A DNA stretch of 64,000 nt from Metasolibacillus meyeri (GTDB lineage Bacteria; Bacillota; Bacilli; Bacillales_A; Planococcaceae): NCBI RefSeq assembly GCF_003049505.1, contig NZ_PYWN01000098.1, positions 1 through 64,000 on the forward strand, given 5' to 3'. Shown piece after piece: positions 41,440 to 50,096 of the stretch (position 1 is its first letter; every line of letters starts with the position of its first letter). The position numbers and the translations under genes are program-made. Below the pieces are notes generated by a model. The model was not told the origin of the DNA. It saw only the letters and a program-made list of their open reading frames with translations, and did not search any database.

Positions 41440-41946
41440 GTGAAGAAAGAGAGAGGAAAAGTGTGGTTAGGTGTTGCGGCAGTGATTGAAAATGCTGCTG
41501 GCGAATGGCTTGTCGTAGAAAAGTCCTATGGTGGATTGAAAGGTTGTTGGTCTTTACCAGCAGGTTTTGTGCAGCAAGCTGAAACAGCAGATATGGCCGC
41601 ACAGCGTGAAGTAAAGGAAGAGACGGGCATTGATTGCATCATACAGGGGCTTATTGGCTTTCGAACAGGGGTTATTCGAGAGGACATAAGCGACAATATG
41701 GCGATTTTTTATGGGAGAGCAACAACTGAGCATATTCAAATACAAGAGGATGAGATTGTTGCCGCACATTGGATAGCGCCAAATCAACTAGCACAGGATA
41801 CAAAATCGTCTGTAATGCTTGCTGAAATGTCCGCATACCATGTAAAGCAATATCAGTTAGGTTTATGGACAGATATTGATCCAGGAAAAGTATTCGGTTA
41901 TACAACATATCATTTATTTTTTAATCAATATGAGGATAATAAATGA
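41440..41946 (+). CDS. Nudix hydrolase
   Basis: This 168-residue protein has an intact Nudix box: GFVQQAETADMAAQREVKEE, then TGID, with the REVKEETG core. It begins at GTG with AAAGGGGG 7 nt upstream, and a TATAAT lies at about 41410. It overlaps lytS by 4 nt (ATGA), so it is the first gene of a Nudix-lytS-lytR unit. Why a Nudix enzyme is coupled to the two-component system is not evident. Confidence 0.85.
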   Translation: MKKERGKVWLGVAAVIENAAGEWLVVEKSYGGLKGCWSLPAGFVQQAETADMAAQREVKEETGIDCIIQGLIGFRTGVIREDISDNMAIFYGRATTEHIQIQEDEIVAAHWIAPNQLAQDTKSSVMLAEMSAYHVKQYQLGLWTDIDPGKVFGYTTYHLFFNQYEDNK

Positions 41947-43679
41947 TTGAACTATCTATTTACATGTTGGAGCGTATTGGCATAATCGTTATTTTTGCAT
42001 TTTTAATTTCTAAATGGCGGCCTTTTCAAAGCAGACTTTATCGAGAGCAGAATACTTCGTCGAAATTAATCCTTATTTTTGTATTTGGGCTTTTAGGTGT
42101 TATTAGCAACTATTTAGGGATTCGCATTGATAATGGAGATATAAGTGCAAAGATTATGAGTGTACAAGTTGAAGAAAGTGCTGCAATTGCCAATACAAGG
42201 CTTGTAGGTGTCGCAATTGCAGGCATTTTTGGTGGACCAGCAGTAGGGATTGGCGCAGGTTTAATTGCAGGTATTCATCGCATTTTTCTTGGCGGCTATA
42301 CAGCAATCGCTTGCGGTATTTCTACCATTTTAGCTGGGGTTATTACAGGGCTGTTAGGGCGGAAGCTACATGTTGAAAAAACCTTTTCCTATCGACACGC
42401 GATGGGCATTGGTATATTTGCCGAGTGCTTGCAAATGCTCGTCATTTTATTGATTGCTCGCCCCTTTGATATGGCATTAAACTTAGTGCAAATTATTGCC
42501 GTGCCAATGATTTTTATGAATGCGTTCGGTATTTTTTTATTTTGTCTTATTATTAAAACATCCATTGCTGAGGAGCAGCGCACGAAAGCCACACAAACAC
42601 ATGAAGCATTTCAAATTGCACAAAAGACGGTTATTCATTTTAGACAAGGATTGAATGAGGAATCTTGCTATCAAGCTGCATCAATTATTAAAGAGGCGAC
42701 AGGTGTAGTAGCGGTTGCCATTACCGATCAGCATGGTATTTTAGCACATGTTGGCGAAGGGGCAGATCATCATTTAACAAATCAAAAAATTATGACAAAG
42801 CTAACCTATGATGTACTAAAACATGGAAAAATTATCAAAGCAACGAAAAAGGGTGAAATTAATTGTCCTCATAAAGATTGTAAGCTACAGGCTGCCCTCG
42901 TTTTACCACTACAAGTCCATCAACAAACGGTAGGGACGTTAAAAATGTATTTTACAGATGGTGCACATATTACAGCTGTAGAGGAGGAATTAGCTGAAGG
43001 ATTAAGTAAATTATTTTCCACACAGCTTGAATATGCGGAAGTCGAGAAGCAGAGAAAATTATTAAAAGATGCTGAAATCAAAGCTTTACAGGCACAAATT
43101 CACCCTCATTTTTTCTTTAATAGCATTAATGCCATATCAAGCTTAATTCGTACTGACCAAGAGAAGGCACGTCATTTATTGTTGCAGCTTGCCTCTTTTT
43201 TCAGAAGCAATATGCAAGGTGCACGTCAAATGCGCATTCCGTTAGAAAAGGAAATTGGGCATATTGAAGCATACTTAACAATTGAACAAGCACGTTTTCC
43301 GAATAAATATACTGTGATGTTCGATATTGATGAGCGTTTATTGGAAGTGCTCGTACCACCTTTTACATTACAGCCACTTGTTGAAAATGCGATACAACAT
43401 GGTTTTAAGAATGCAAAAAAGGGTCAAATAACTATTACAGCGCGAAAAAATGCAGAAATGCTTGAAATTATTGTAGCTGATAATGGCTGTGGTATTGAAA
43501 AATCAAAGCTCATTTTATTAGGTGACCAAGTGATAGATTCACCTAATGGTACAGGCACAGCGTTATGGAATATATCTGAGCGCTTAAAAGAAATTTATAA
43601 TTACCGTGGGAAAATAGAGTTTAAAAGCAAAGAAAATAAAGGAACAACGGTAAAGGTGATTGTTCCGATAGATGATTAG
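41943..43679 (+). CDS. lytS: LytS-type sensor histidine kinase
   Basis: This 578-residue kinase has an N-terminal 5TM-LYT membrane sensor (residues 1-195; LVGVAIAGIFGGPAVGIGAG, then LIAGIHRIFLGGYTA), a GAF domain (about 215-365), the His_kinase box LQAQIHPHFFFNSINAISSL near 380 and an HATPase domain (LVENAIQHGFKN near 478, DNGCGI near 515). It should phosphorylate the adjacent LytTR regulator. In B. subtilis and E. coli such pairs (LytST, BtsSR) respond to pyruvate and control pyruvate transporters. Gene symbol by family. Confidence 0.92.
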   Translation: MIELSIYMLERIGIIVIFAFLISKWRPFQSRLYREQNTSSKLILIFVFGLLGVISNYLGIRIDNGDISAKIMSVQVEESAAIANTRLVGVAIAGIFGGPAVGIGAGLIAGIHRIFLGGYTAIACGISTILAGVITGLLGRKLHVEKTFSYRHAMGIGIFAECLQMLVILLIARPFDMALNLVQIIAVPMIFMNAFGIFLFCLIIKTSIAEEQRTKATQTHEAFQIAQKTVIHFRQGLNEESCYQAASIIKEATGVVAVAITDQHGILAHVGEGADHHLTNQKIMTKLTYDVLKHGKIIKATKKGEINCPHKDCKLQAALVLPLQVHQQTVGTLKMYFTDGAHITAVEEELAEGLSKLFSTQLEYAEVEKQRKLLKDAEIKALQAQIHPHFFFNSINAISSLIRTDQEKARHLLLQLASFFRSNMQGARQMRIPLEKEIGHIEAYLTIEQARFPNKYTVMFDIDERLLEVLVPPFTLQPLVENAIQHGFKNAKKGQITITARKNAEMLEIIVADNGCGIEKSKLILLGDQVIDSPNGTGTALWNISERLKEIYNYRGKIEFKSKENKGTTVKVIVPIDD

Positions 43680-43688
43680 GTGATAACA

Positions 43689-44420
43689 ATGTATAAAGTA
43701 TTCATTATTGATGACGAACCTTTAGCACGTGATGAATTGAAATATTTATTATCGCAATTTTCTGAAATAGAAATATTAGGAGAGTCAGAGGATTTACAGC
43801 AAATACTAGTAGATAATTTAATAGATGAAATTGATTGCTTATTTTTAGATATTGAGCTTTCTAATCAAAATGGAATCGAGTTAGCTAAAGAGTTGCTACA
43901 GCGCGAAGAAAAACCGTTAATCGTCTTTGCTACCGCATATGATGATTATGCAATCGATGCTTTTAATATGAACGCATTTGATTATATTTTAAAGCCTTTT
44001 GAAAAGCAGCGAATTGAACAAACCATTGTTAAATTAATGACGATGACGAAAAAAAGCGAGCGCAAGGAACCAGCCGTAAAAGAAAAAATAAAGCAGATGG
44101 GCAAAATTGCTGTTTCCAATGAAGATCGAGTGGCCTTGATTAAATTACAGGACGTCTTGTATTTCACATCAGAGGAAAGCAAAACGAAAGCGATTACAGA
44201 AAATAAAAGCTATAGTAGTGCGGAATCATTAATCACGTTGGAAAAAAAGCTAGGTCCTAATTTTATACGTGTCCATCGTGCATTTTTAATAAATTTAGAG
44301 CATTTGCAGGAACTTGAATCATGGGGAACTTCCAAATACAATGTGATTTTACAAGGAGGACATGTTGTGCCTGTAAGCCGCATGTATGTGAAGGAAATTC
44401 GAAAAATATTTGAGATGTAG
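43689..44420 (+). CDS. lytR: LytTR-family response regulator
   Basis: This 243-residue regulator has a receiver domain (VFIIDDEPLARDEL; phosphoacceptor Asp in CLFLDIELSNQNG near 57; the Lys in YILKPFEKQRI near 104) and a C-terminal LytTR DNA-binding domain (LGPNFIRVHRAFLINLEHLQ; GGHVVPVSRMYVKEI). AGGTGA lies 5 nt before the ATG at 43689, so that start is preferred to GTG at 43680. Three direct repeats between it and cstA are its likely targets. Confidence 0.92.
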   Translation: MYKVFIIDDEPLARDELKYLLSQFSEIEILGESEDLQQILVDNLIDEIDCLFLDIELSNQNGIELAKELLQREEKPLIVFATAYDDYAIDAFNMNAFDYILKPFEKQRIEQTIVKLMTMTKKSERKEPAVKEKIKQMGKIAVSNEDRVALIKLQDVLYFTSEESKTKAITENKSYSSAESLITLEKKLGPNFIRVHRAFLINLEHLQELESWGTSKYNVILQGGHVVPVSRMYVKEIRKIFEM

Positions 44421-44424
44421 TATG

Positions 44425-44476
44425 CATTTTAACAGCGGATTTTGACACTTTAACAGATTATTCAGACATTTTAATG
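44425..44476 (+). promoter_or_regulatory. Three LytTR-type direct repeats upstream of cstA
   Basis: CATTTTAAC, CACTTTAAC and CATTTTAAT begin at 44425, 44446 and 44467, exactly 21 bp apart. Two-turn phasing of direct repeats is the usual arrangement for LytTR-domain regulators, which activate the adjacent transporter gene. Confidence 0.7.
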
Positions 44477-44545
44477 TGATTTTATCCCAAATGCTTATCT
44501 TTTTGCTACGCTTGTAAAAAGAATAAAAGGGGGATGAAGTTCAGT

Positions 44546-46348
44546 ATGAATGCGATTTCAATCGTTATAGGGGCAATCTGTATTTTAGTTATAGCGTATC
44601 GTCTTTATGGCTATTTCTTTACAAAGAAAGTGTTGAAAATTAATGAGGATGAGCCTACACCAGCACATAAATTAAATGATGGGCAAGACTATGTACCCAC
44701 CAACAAATGGGTGGCATTTGGGCACCATTTTGCGGCGATTGCTGCGGCGGGGCCGTTAGTAGGCCCCATTTTAGCAGCACAATTTGGTTATTTGCCGGGG
44801 CTTTTATGGTTATTAATCGGGGCAGTAATAGGGGGTGCTGTACACGATGCTGTCGTGTTATTTGCCTCAATGCGTCGTGGCGGTAAGTCATTATCAGAGG
44901 TAATGAAAGAGGAGCTTGGGCCTGTTGCAGGCTTTTGTACAGGGCTTGCAATGCTCTTCATTATTACCATTACGATGGCAGGCTTATCAATGGTTGTGCT
45001 TGGGGCACTTGAGCGCAATCCTTGGGGTACATTTGCGGTAGCGATTACAGTACCGATTGCAATGCTTGTCGGAATTGCCTATAAAAAAACAGGCAATTTG
45101 CTTTTGACATCAACAATAGGCTTTCTTTTGCTAATGATTGGCGTATTTATAGGGCCGAGCTTACAGGGCACATGGCTTGGTGATTTATTGACATTAGAGC
45201 GTCAAACATTAGCACTGATTTTACCGATTTATGCGTTCTTTGCAGCAGCATTGCCTGTATGGCTATTGCTTGCACCGCGTGATTATTTAAGTAGCTTTAT
45301 GAAAATTGGTGTATTTATTGCGTTAATTATCGGTGTATTTATCGTGAATCCAGCCATTCAATTCCCAGCAATTATACCTGATTTCTTAGGAGGCGGAGGG
45401 CCTGTTGTCGCAGGTCCAGTATGGCCGTTTGTTTCCATTACAATTGCCTGTGGTGCAATTTCAGGCTTCCATGCATTTGTTGGTTCTGGCACGACACCGA
45501 AAATGATTGATAAGTGGGAAGATATTCGCGTTGTCGGCTTTGGTGCTATGCTCGTTGAGTGTTTAGTCGGCATTATGGCATTAATTGCTGCAACAGCTTT
45601 ACATCCAGGAGATTATTTCGCAATCAATTCATCGCCAGCTGTATTTGCAACGCTTGGTATGGATACAGTGAATTTAGCAATGCTAGCAGAGCAAATTGGC
45701 ATGGATCTAGAAGGACGTACAGGTGGTGCTGTAACATTAGCCGTTGGTATGACATATATTTTCACAGGTGTGCAATGGTTCTCCCATCTATCGTCTTATT
45801 TTTACCAATTCGTTATTATGTTTGAAGCGGTCTTTATTTTAACGGCAATTGATGCGGGTACACGTGTTGCACGTTACTTAATTCAAGATTTCGTAGGCGA
45901 AGCTTATAAGCCATTAAAGAAAACCGATTGGCTACCAGGCAATATTTTTGCCTCGGCACTAGCCTGTTTTATGTGGGGCTACCTTCTATACTCTGGAGAC
46001 ATTAGCTCTATTTGGGCATTATTCGGTGTATCGAATCAGCTAATGGCATCGATCGGTTTAGTATGTGGAGCAACAATTATTTTGAAAATGGCTGATAAGC
46101 GCATTTACGTTTTAACCTGTATGATACCGCTAGTATATTTATATGTTACGGTAAACGTCGCCGCTTATTGGATGGTTAAAAATGTCTATTGGAATTCGGC
46201 AGCAGGTGGCTATAGTGTATTAAATGGTATTCTGTCCATTGTTATGGTGATTTTAGGATTCATCATTGTTGTGACAGCAGTACGTAAATGGAAGGATTTA
46301 TGGAATAGCCCGCGCTTCGTTAAAGGGAAAGCAATTGATGCCATGTAA
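44546..46348 (+). CDS. cstA: CstA-family peptide/pyruvate transporter
   Basis: This 600-residue membrane protein has about 16 transmembrane helices and the CstA signatures GHHFAAIAAAGPLVGPILAA near residue 58, GAVIGGAVHDAVVLFASMRR near 95 and FHAFVGSGTTPKMI near 315. CstA family members include the E. coli pyruvate importer BtsT. Placement next to lytSR, with three candidate LytR sites upstream, makes pyruvate uptake the best guess. The ATG at 44546 is chosen, because the ATG at 44534 directly abuts the GGGGG ribosome site. Confidence 0.92.
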   Translation: MNAISIVIGAICILVIAYRLYGYFFTKKVLKINEDEPTPAHKLNDGQDYVPTNKWVAFGHHFAAIAAAGPLVGPILAAQFGYLPGLLWLLIGAVIGGAVHDAVVLFASMRRGGKSLSEVMKEELGPVAGFCTGLAMLFIITITMAGLSMVVLGALERNPWGTFAVAITVPIAMLVGIAYKKTGNLLLTSTIGFLLLMIGVFIGPSLQGTWLGDLLTLERQTLALILPIYAFFAAALPVWLLLAPRDYLSSFMKIGVFIALIIGVFIVNPAIQFPAIIPDFLGGGGPVVAGPVWPFVSITIACGAISGFHAFVGSGTTPKMIDKWEDIRVVGFGAMLVECLVGIMALIAATALHPGDYFAINSSPAVFATLGMDTVNLAMLAEQIGMDLEGRTGGAVTLAVGMTYIFTGVQWFSHLSSYFYQFVIMFEAVFILTAIDAGTRVARYLIQDFVGEAYKPLKKTDWLPGNIFASALACFMWGYLLYSGDISSIWALFGVSNQLMASIGLVCGATIILKMADKRIYVLTCMIPLVYLYVTVNVAAYWMVKNVYWNSAAGGYSVLNGILSIVMVILGFIIVVTAVRKWKDLWNSPRFVKGKAIDAM

Positions 46349-46355
46349 TCGTGAA

Positions 46356-46386
46356 CAAGCTGTGTCAAAATGGACACGGCTTTTTG
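46356..46386 (+). terminator. Intrinsic terminator after cstA
   Basis: AAGCTGTGTC pairs with GACACGGCTT, followed by TTT. Confidence 0.8.
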
Positions 46387-46462
46387 CTGTAAAAGTACTT
46401 AACATTGAAAGCTTTTCTTGAATCATGTAAACTTGATGGAGAGAATATCGGAGGTTTACATA

Positions 46463-46786
46463 ATGACAGTTTCAATTCCAGAAGTAATTATTTCGACACT
46501 ATTGTTTTTAGTGATGTTTTTCGGCATCGGCTTTTTATTAAATATGCTGCTACGTATGACATGGTTAATGGCAGTAGTGTATCCAATTGTTGTTATCTTT
46601 ATTGTGGATGAGGTCAGCTTTTTAGACTATATTTTTAAACCAGGCACAGCATTTCCTGCATTAGTAGATAGGTTTTTATCATTGCAGCTAGCGGATATTA
46701 TCATTTTATCAGGTGGTTTTGCTGGGGCAATTATTGCAGGGATTGTGATGATTTTATTACGTAAAAATGGCTATCGGATGTTTTAA
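46463..46786 (+). CDS. yuiB: YuiB family membrane protein
   Basis: This 107-residue protein has three hydrophobic helices (residues 5-25, 30-47 and 78-98) and resembles YuiB of B. subtilis in length and pattern (SIPEVIISTLLFLVMFFGIG; YIFKPGTAFPALVDRF). The function is unknown. The ATG at 46463 has GGAGG upstream; the open frame extends to 46418 without a ribosome site. In B. subtilis yuiB also sits near yumB. Confidence 0.75.
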   Translation: MTVSIPEVIISTLLFLVMFFGIGFLLNMLLRMTWLMAVVYPIVVIFIVDEVSFLDYIFKPGTAFPALVDRFLSLQLADIIILSGGFAGAIIAGIVMILLRKNGYRMF

Positions 46787-46788
46787 TG

Positions 46789-46822
46789 AAAAAGCTGGCG
46801 AGAAATCTTTCGCCAGCTTTTA
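46789..46822 (+). terminator. Terminator between convergent yuiB and yuiD
   Basis: AAAAGCTGGCGA pairs with TCGCCAGCTTTT; the A- and T-runs on both sides allow bidirectional use. Confidence 0.85.
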
Positions 46823-46830
46823 AAATTGGT

Positions 46831-47304
46831 TTAAAGAAACTGATAAACAACAATGCTCAAAATAATACCAGATAAGGCACCGATGGCTACCTCGCTTTTT
46901 TTATGACCAAGCAATGTTTTTAAATCCTCGATTTTTTGTTCTTCATTCAATTCAGGCCAACGCTTGATTTCACGAAAAAAATGCTGTAAATCATGGCGAA
47001 TTTCATTTAACGCGGCTGCGTGTCGCCCAGCTTGAAAGCGGACGTGGCTCGCATCATACATCACAATGCCTGCTAGCATAGCTGCTACGGCAAAAATAGG
47101 TGAAGCAAAGCCTGTTTCGAAGCCGACAGCGGTTGCGATACTTGCTACGGCAGCCGAGTGTGAGCTTGGCATTCCACCAGTTGATGTGAGCAAGCTCCAA
47201 TCGACTTTTTTCGTCGCCAAAAAATAAATCGGGACTTTTAAAAATTGTGCCAGTAAAATAGCAAAAATGCCGATTATAAGAGGGGTGTTTTGTAAAAGCT
47301 CCAT
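46831..47304 (-). CDS. yuiD: Divergent PAP2 family membrane protein YuiD
   Basis: This 157-residue protein belongs to the divergent PAP2 (VanZ/acid-phosphatase-like) family: TSTGGMPSSHSAAVASIATA near residue 40 and YDASHVRFQAGRHAAALNEI near 88. It has about four transmembrane helices. YuiD matches in length. The phosphatase activity of this subgroup is unproven. It is convergent with yuiB and divergent from pepA. Confidence 0.85.
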   Translation of the reverse strand: MELLQNTPLIIGIFAILLAQFLKVPIYFLATKKVDWSLLTSTGGMPSSHSAAVASIATAVGFETGFASPIFAVAAMLAGIVMYDASHVRFQAGRHAAALNEIRHDLQHFFREIKRWPELNEEQKIEDLKTLLGHKKSEVAIGALSGIILSIVVYQFL

Positions 47305-47537
47305 CGTTCACCGTACCTTTCCATTTGTTGAATAGCTATAAGTAAAGTATAGCATTTCTCCTACATGAATGGACAGTAATCCTAAAGCGAAGCGACAATG
47401 TTTACTGTACGGAAAGCATTATGATATTGCTAAATTTTTGAAGACAGCCCGTATAGTATATGTTGTGGTAATTTTAAATTAATTTCTGCTAATTAGCCAA
47501 GTTATCATGGATAAATATTAAAAAAGCAAATATTTCG

Positions 47538-47566
47538 TTATTCGAATAATTATGATATTGTATAAT
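47538..47566 (+). promoter_or_regulatory. Promoter candidate of pepA
   Basis: A perfect TATAAT at 47561-47566 lies 17 nt from TTATTC, 32 nt upstream of the pepA start. The rest of the yuiD-pepA gap holds a fragment at about 47391 similar to the head of the two-hairpin repeat. Confidence 0.55.
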
Positions 47567-47597
47567 AGAGTAATTAAATAATTGGAGGGTGTATACA

Positions 47598-49097
47598 ATG
47601 AATATCGCAAAACAATCGACAACATTAGAGCAAGTGGCAACAGACGTATTAATCGTAGGTGTGCAAAAACATCGTGAGCAAATGAGTAATTGGTCTGCCT
47701 TGCCGACAGCTTTTGGTGAGCAGATTAATGAATGGGTAAATAATGGAGAAATTTCTTCTGAAGCGAAAGCGATTACAAAGCTACCAATCGCAGGGAAATC
47801 GGTAAAGCATATTTTATTTGTTGGGTTAGGTGAAGGAAAAAGCTTAACGGCAGAAGTATTGCGTAATGCATTCGGTTTAGTTGGAAAACAATTGAAAGCG
47901 TCAAAAAAGACTGCTTATACAATTTGGCTTGAGTCATTCGTAACTGAAAATCTAACAGAAGAAGAAGTGGCATTTTTGGCAGGTGAAGGGATTGGCTTAG
48001 GTTTCTATAAAGTAAATCACTACAAAACAACATCAAATGAAGCGGATACATATTTAGAGGATGTTCATTTTGTAGGAGCTAGCTCAGCTGAGGAAGTAGC
48101 TGCAAATTATGAAGTAGGGCATATTTATGCAGAGGCAACAAACGAAGCACGTACATTGGTGAATACCCCACCAAACTTATTAACAGCGACTGATTTAGCA
48201 GACTATGCAGAGGCGCTTGGTAAACAATATGGTTTCGAAGTAGAAATTTTAAATAAAGCACAAATGGAAGAGCTAGGTATGGGCGCAATTTTAAGCGTTA
48301 ATAAAGGCTCTGTGCAAGAGCCACGCATGATTACATTGAAGTACAAGGCGACAGAAAATTGGGAAGATGTTGTGAGCTTTGTCGGAAAAGGTGTAACATA
48401 CGATACGGGAGGCTATTCACTAAAGCCGCGCGATAGCATGATCGGTATGAAAGGTGATATGGGTGGTGCAGCAGCCGTTTTAGGTGCTATGAAAATTATT
48501 GGTGAAACACGCCCAAATAAAAATGTTATGGCTGTCATTGGTTCGACAGATAATATGGTTTCAGGCGAAGCGTTAAAGCCGGATGATGTCATTACAACAT
48601 TAAGTGGTAAAACAGTAGAAGTATTTAATACAGATGCAGAAGGACGCCTTGTTTTAGCGGATGCAGTAACATATGCGAAGCAACAAGGAGCGAATTACTT
48701 AATTGATGTTGCTACTTTAACAGGTGGTGTCATTGTCGCATTAGGTACGGATAAAACAGGTGCATTAACGAACAACGAAGCATTTTTCGAACAATTTATG
48801 GAAGCTACAGTGGATACAAATGAATTTGTATGGCGCTTCCCGCTTACAGAAAATGATAAAAAACGCATTCGTAACTCTGAATTCGCAGATTTAAACAACT
48901 CGCCTGGTCGCGATGGCCATATGATTTTCGGTGGTGGCTTTATCGGAGAATTTGCTGAAGATACACCTTGGATTCATTTAGATATCGCAGGAACATCTGA
49001 TGCAAGCGCAGTGCACGACCTTGGACCAAAAGGCGGTACAGGCGTAATGGTACGTACTTTAGCAAGCTTTATTGAGCAATTAGCTGAGGAAGAGTAA
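47598..49097 (+). CDS. pepA: Leucyl aminopeptidase, M17 family
   Basis: This 499-residue cytosolic aminopeptidase has the catalytic core GKGVTYDTGGYSLKPRDSMI near residue 260 (metal ligand Asp and catalytic Lys region), KGDMGGAAAV near 285 and the M17 signature NTDAEGRLVLADA near 340. It removes N-terminal residues from peptides. YuiE of B. subtilis is the equivalent next to yuiD. GGAGG precedes the ATG at 47598; the GTG at 47589 is too close to it. Confidence 0.95.
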   Translation: MNIAKQSTTLEQVATDVLIVGVQKHREQMSNWSALPTAFGEQINEWVNNGEISSEAKAITKLPIAGKSVKHILFVGLGEGKSLTAEVLRNAFGLVGKQLKASKKTAYTIWLESFVTENLTEEEVAFLAGEGIGLGFYKVNHYKTTSNEADTYLEDVHFVGASSAEEVAANYEVGHIYAEATNEARTLVNTPPNLLTATDLADYAEALGKQYGFEVEILNKAQMEELGMGAILSVNKGSVQEPRMITLKYKATENWEDVVSFVGKGVTYDTGGYSLKPRDSMIGMKGDMGGAAAVLGAMKIIGETRPNKNVMAVIGSTDNMVSGEALKPDDVITTLSGKTVEVFNTDAEGRLVLADAVTYAKQQGANYLIDVATLTGGVIVALGTDKTGALTNNEAFFEQFMEATVDTNEFVWRFPLTENDKKRIRNSEFADLNNSPGRDGHMIFGGGFIGEFAEDTPWIHLDIAGTSDASAVHDLGPKGGTGVMVRTLASFIEQLAEEE

Positions 49098-49113
49098 GTT
49101 GTATTAGAAAGAT

Positions 49114-49157
49114 AAAAATCGATTTACATCAAGCATCTTGGTGTAAATCGATTTTTT
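49114..49157 (+). terminator. Intrinsic terminator after pepA
   Basis: AAAAATCGATTTACATCAAG pairs with CTTGGTGTAAATCGATTTTT, a 20-bp stem with one G-T pair, then T-run. Confidence 0.92.
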
Positions 49158-49182
49158 TATGAGTTTATCTTTTTTTATGAAA

Positions 49183-49393
49183 ATGAAGCGACAGCGATGA
49201 GATGTCAGTAATCTTGTCGCAAATAAGGTGTTGAAAATAACTTTTTAAAACGATGTGCTTCTGCGGTGGTCGCGCAAAGCGCCACCATCCTCGGCGCAAA
49301 GGAGCGAGCTCAAAATAAATTTTCAGAACCTTTGCTCCTGCGATTACTCGTCGCAGAATGAAGTATTTGAAAATAGCTTTTCAAATATTTCAT
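49183..49393. repeat. Palindrome-rich intergenic region
   Basis: This part of the pepA-small protein spacer holds several stem-loops: GGTGG..GCGC/GCGCCACC near 49266-49287, CTGCGA/TCGCAG at 49338-49356, and a long imperfect palindrome centred on TTTGAAAATAGCTTTTCAAA at 49358-49393. The left end (AAGCGACAGCGATGAGATGT, then CAGTAATCTTGTCGC) shares words with the two-hairpin repeat family. No gene is apparent. Confidence 0.55.
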
Positions 49394-49397
49394 TTGT

Positions 49398-49427
49398 CAC
49401 CATTTTCTAAGCTTTTGTCATATAGTA
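49398..49427 (+). promoter_or_regulatory. Sigma-K-like promoter
   Basis: CATATAGTA fits the sigma-K -10 consensus CATANNNTA exactly, and CACC lies 17 nt upstream in the -35 position (consensus AC). Sigma-E has a similar -10, so a late mother-cell promoter is the general inference. Confidence 0.55.
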
Positions 49428-49446
49428 GAGCAAAGGAGGGGTTTTT

Positions 49447-49608
49447 ATGTTTCCGTGGTTTACATTTGGTGCGCCTTTTTTAGGTGGTTTTCTTGGGGGA
49501 TTTTTAGGTAATCAATTTTATCCCCCACGTTATCCATACTATCCACCATACCGACCGTATCCACCATACCCACCACATCGACGTGGTGGGTATGGACCGT
49601 ATCGTTAG
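49447..49608 (+). CDS. Small Pro/Tyr-rich protein, possible spore-coat component
   Basis: This 53-residue gene has a perfect AGGAGG site before its ATG. The N-terminal half is a short hydrophobic Gly/Phe stretch (FGAPFLGGFLGGFLGNQF) and the C-terminal half is a PPY/YPP repeat rich in Tyr, Pro and Arg (RYPYYPPYRPYPPYPPHR). Such composition is common among spore-coat and exosporium proteins. A sigma-K-like promoter sits just upstream. The function is inferred only. Confidence 0.7.
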   Translation: MFPWFTFGAPFLGGFLGGFLGNQFYPPRYPYYPPYRPYPPYPPHRRGGYGPYR

Positions 49609-49609
49609 G

Positions 49610-49680
49610 TCAAAAGTAATGATTCGCTCATTAAAGGGATGAATTCGCACGCAAGAAGCTCGAATTCGCACGCAAAGCGA
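49610..49680 (+). repeat. 21-nt degenerate repeat array E (3 units)
   Basis: Three units start at 49618, 49639 and 49660, with TTCGCTCATTAA, TTCGCACGCAAG and TTCGCACGCAAA. The left boundary is GTCAAAAGTAATGATTCGC. The right end abuts a 13-bp stem-loop between the small coat-like gene and mrpG. Confidence 0.8.
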
Positions 49681-49681
49681 A

Positions 49682-49720
49682 GGAGCATGAAATCAACTGT
49701 CGATTTCATGCTCTTTTTTC
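49682..49720 (+). terminator. Terminator between the small protein gene and mrpG
   Basis: GAGCATGAAATC pairs with GATTTCATGCTC, with TTTTTT on the plus-strand side, so it best serves the rightward small gene. It lies directly after array E. Confidence 0.8.
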
Positions 49721-50096
49721 AATCTTGTACGTTTTGTTCTTTTTTCATGCGCTCAATTTCTGGCTTTAAATCATCGCGCACAGTGCCTGACCATGGTTTG
49801 ACACCAGCAATATAGGAAGAGCGGCTCATAATATGTCCGCCAACAGGGCCTGTCATAAAAATGAACAAAATTCCTAATAGTATGCGCGGATTGAAGTGGT
49901 CTTCAATGAGCCAAAAATGAAGAAATACTCCGATTAAAACGCTCATGACACCTAATGTTGCACTTTTGGAAGCGGCATGTGCCCGCGTGTATAAATCAGG
50001 TAATCGGAACAAGCCAATTGCAGCGACTGCAATAAAAATAACACCAACTGAGATAAAGAGAACAACTAAAATATTAGCGAGAACTGTCACGTTCAA
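49719..50096 (-). CDS. mrpG: Mrp antiporter subunit G
   Basis: This 125-residue subunit has three transmembrane helices and the MrpG pattern LFRLPDLYTRAHAASKSATL, then GVMSVLIGV. MrpG is part of the seven-subunit Na+(Ca2+)(K+)/H+ antiporter. The TTG at 50096 has GGAG 6 nt upstream; the frame is open to 50114. It overlaps mrpF by 23 nt and is the last gene of the operon. Confidence 0.92.
   Translation of the reverse strand: MNVTVLANILVVLFISVGVIFIAVAAIGLFRLPDLYTRAHAASKSATLGVMSVLIGVFLHFWLIEDHFNPRILLGILFIFMTGPVGGHIMSRSSYIAGVKPWSGTVRDDLKPEIERMKKEQNVQD

Noticed and set aside
44425-44476. The three 21-bp repeats before cstA as another 21-nt array
   Set aside because: They share the period but not the TTCGC core or boundary, and they lie in a promoter beside a LytTR regulator gene, so they fit operator sites.
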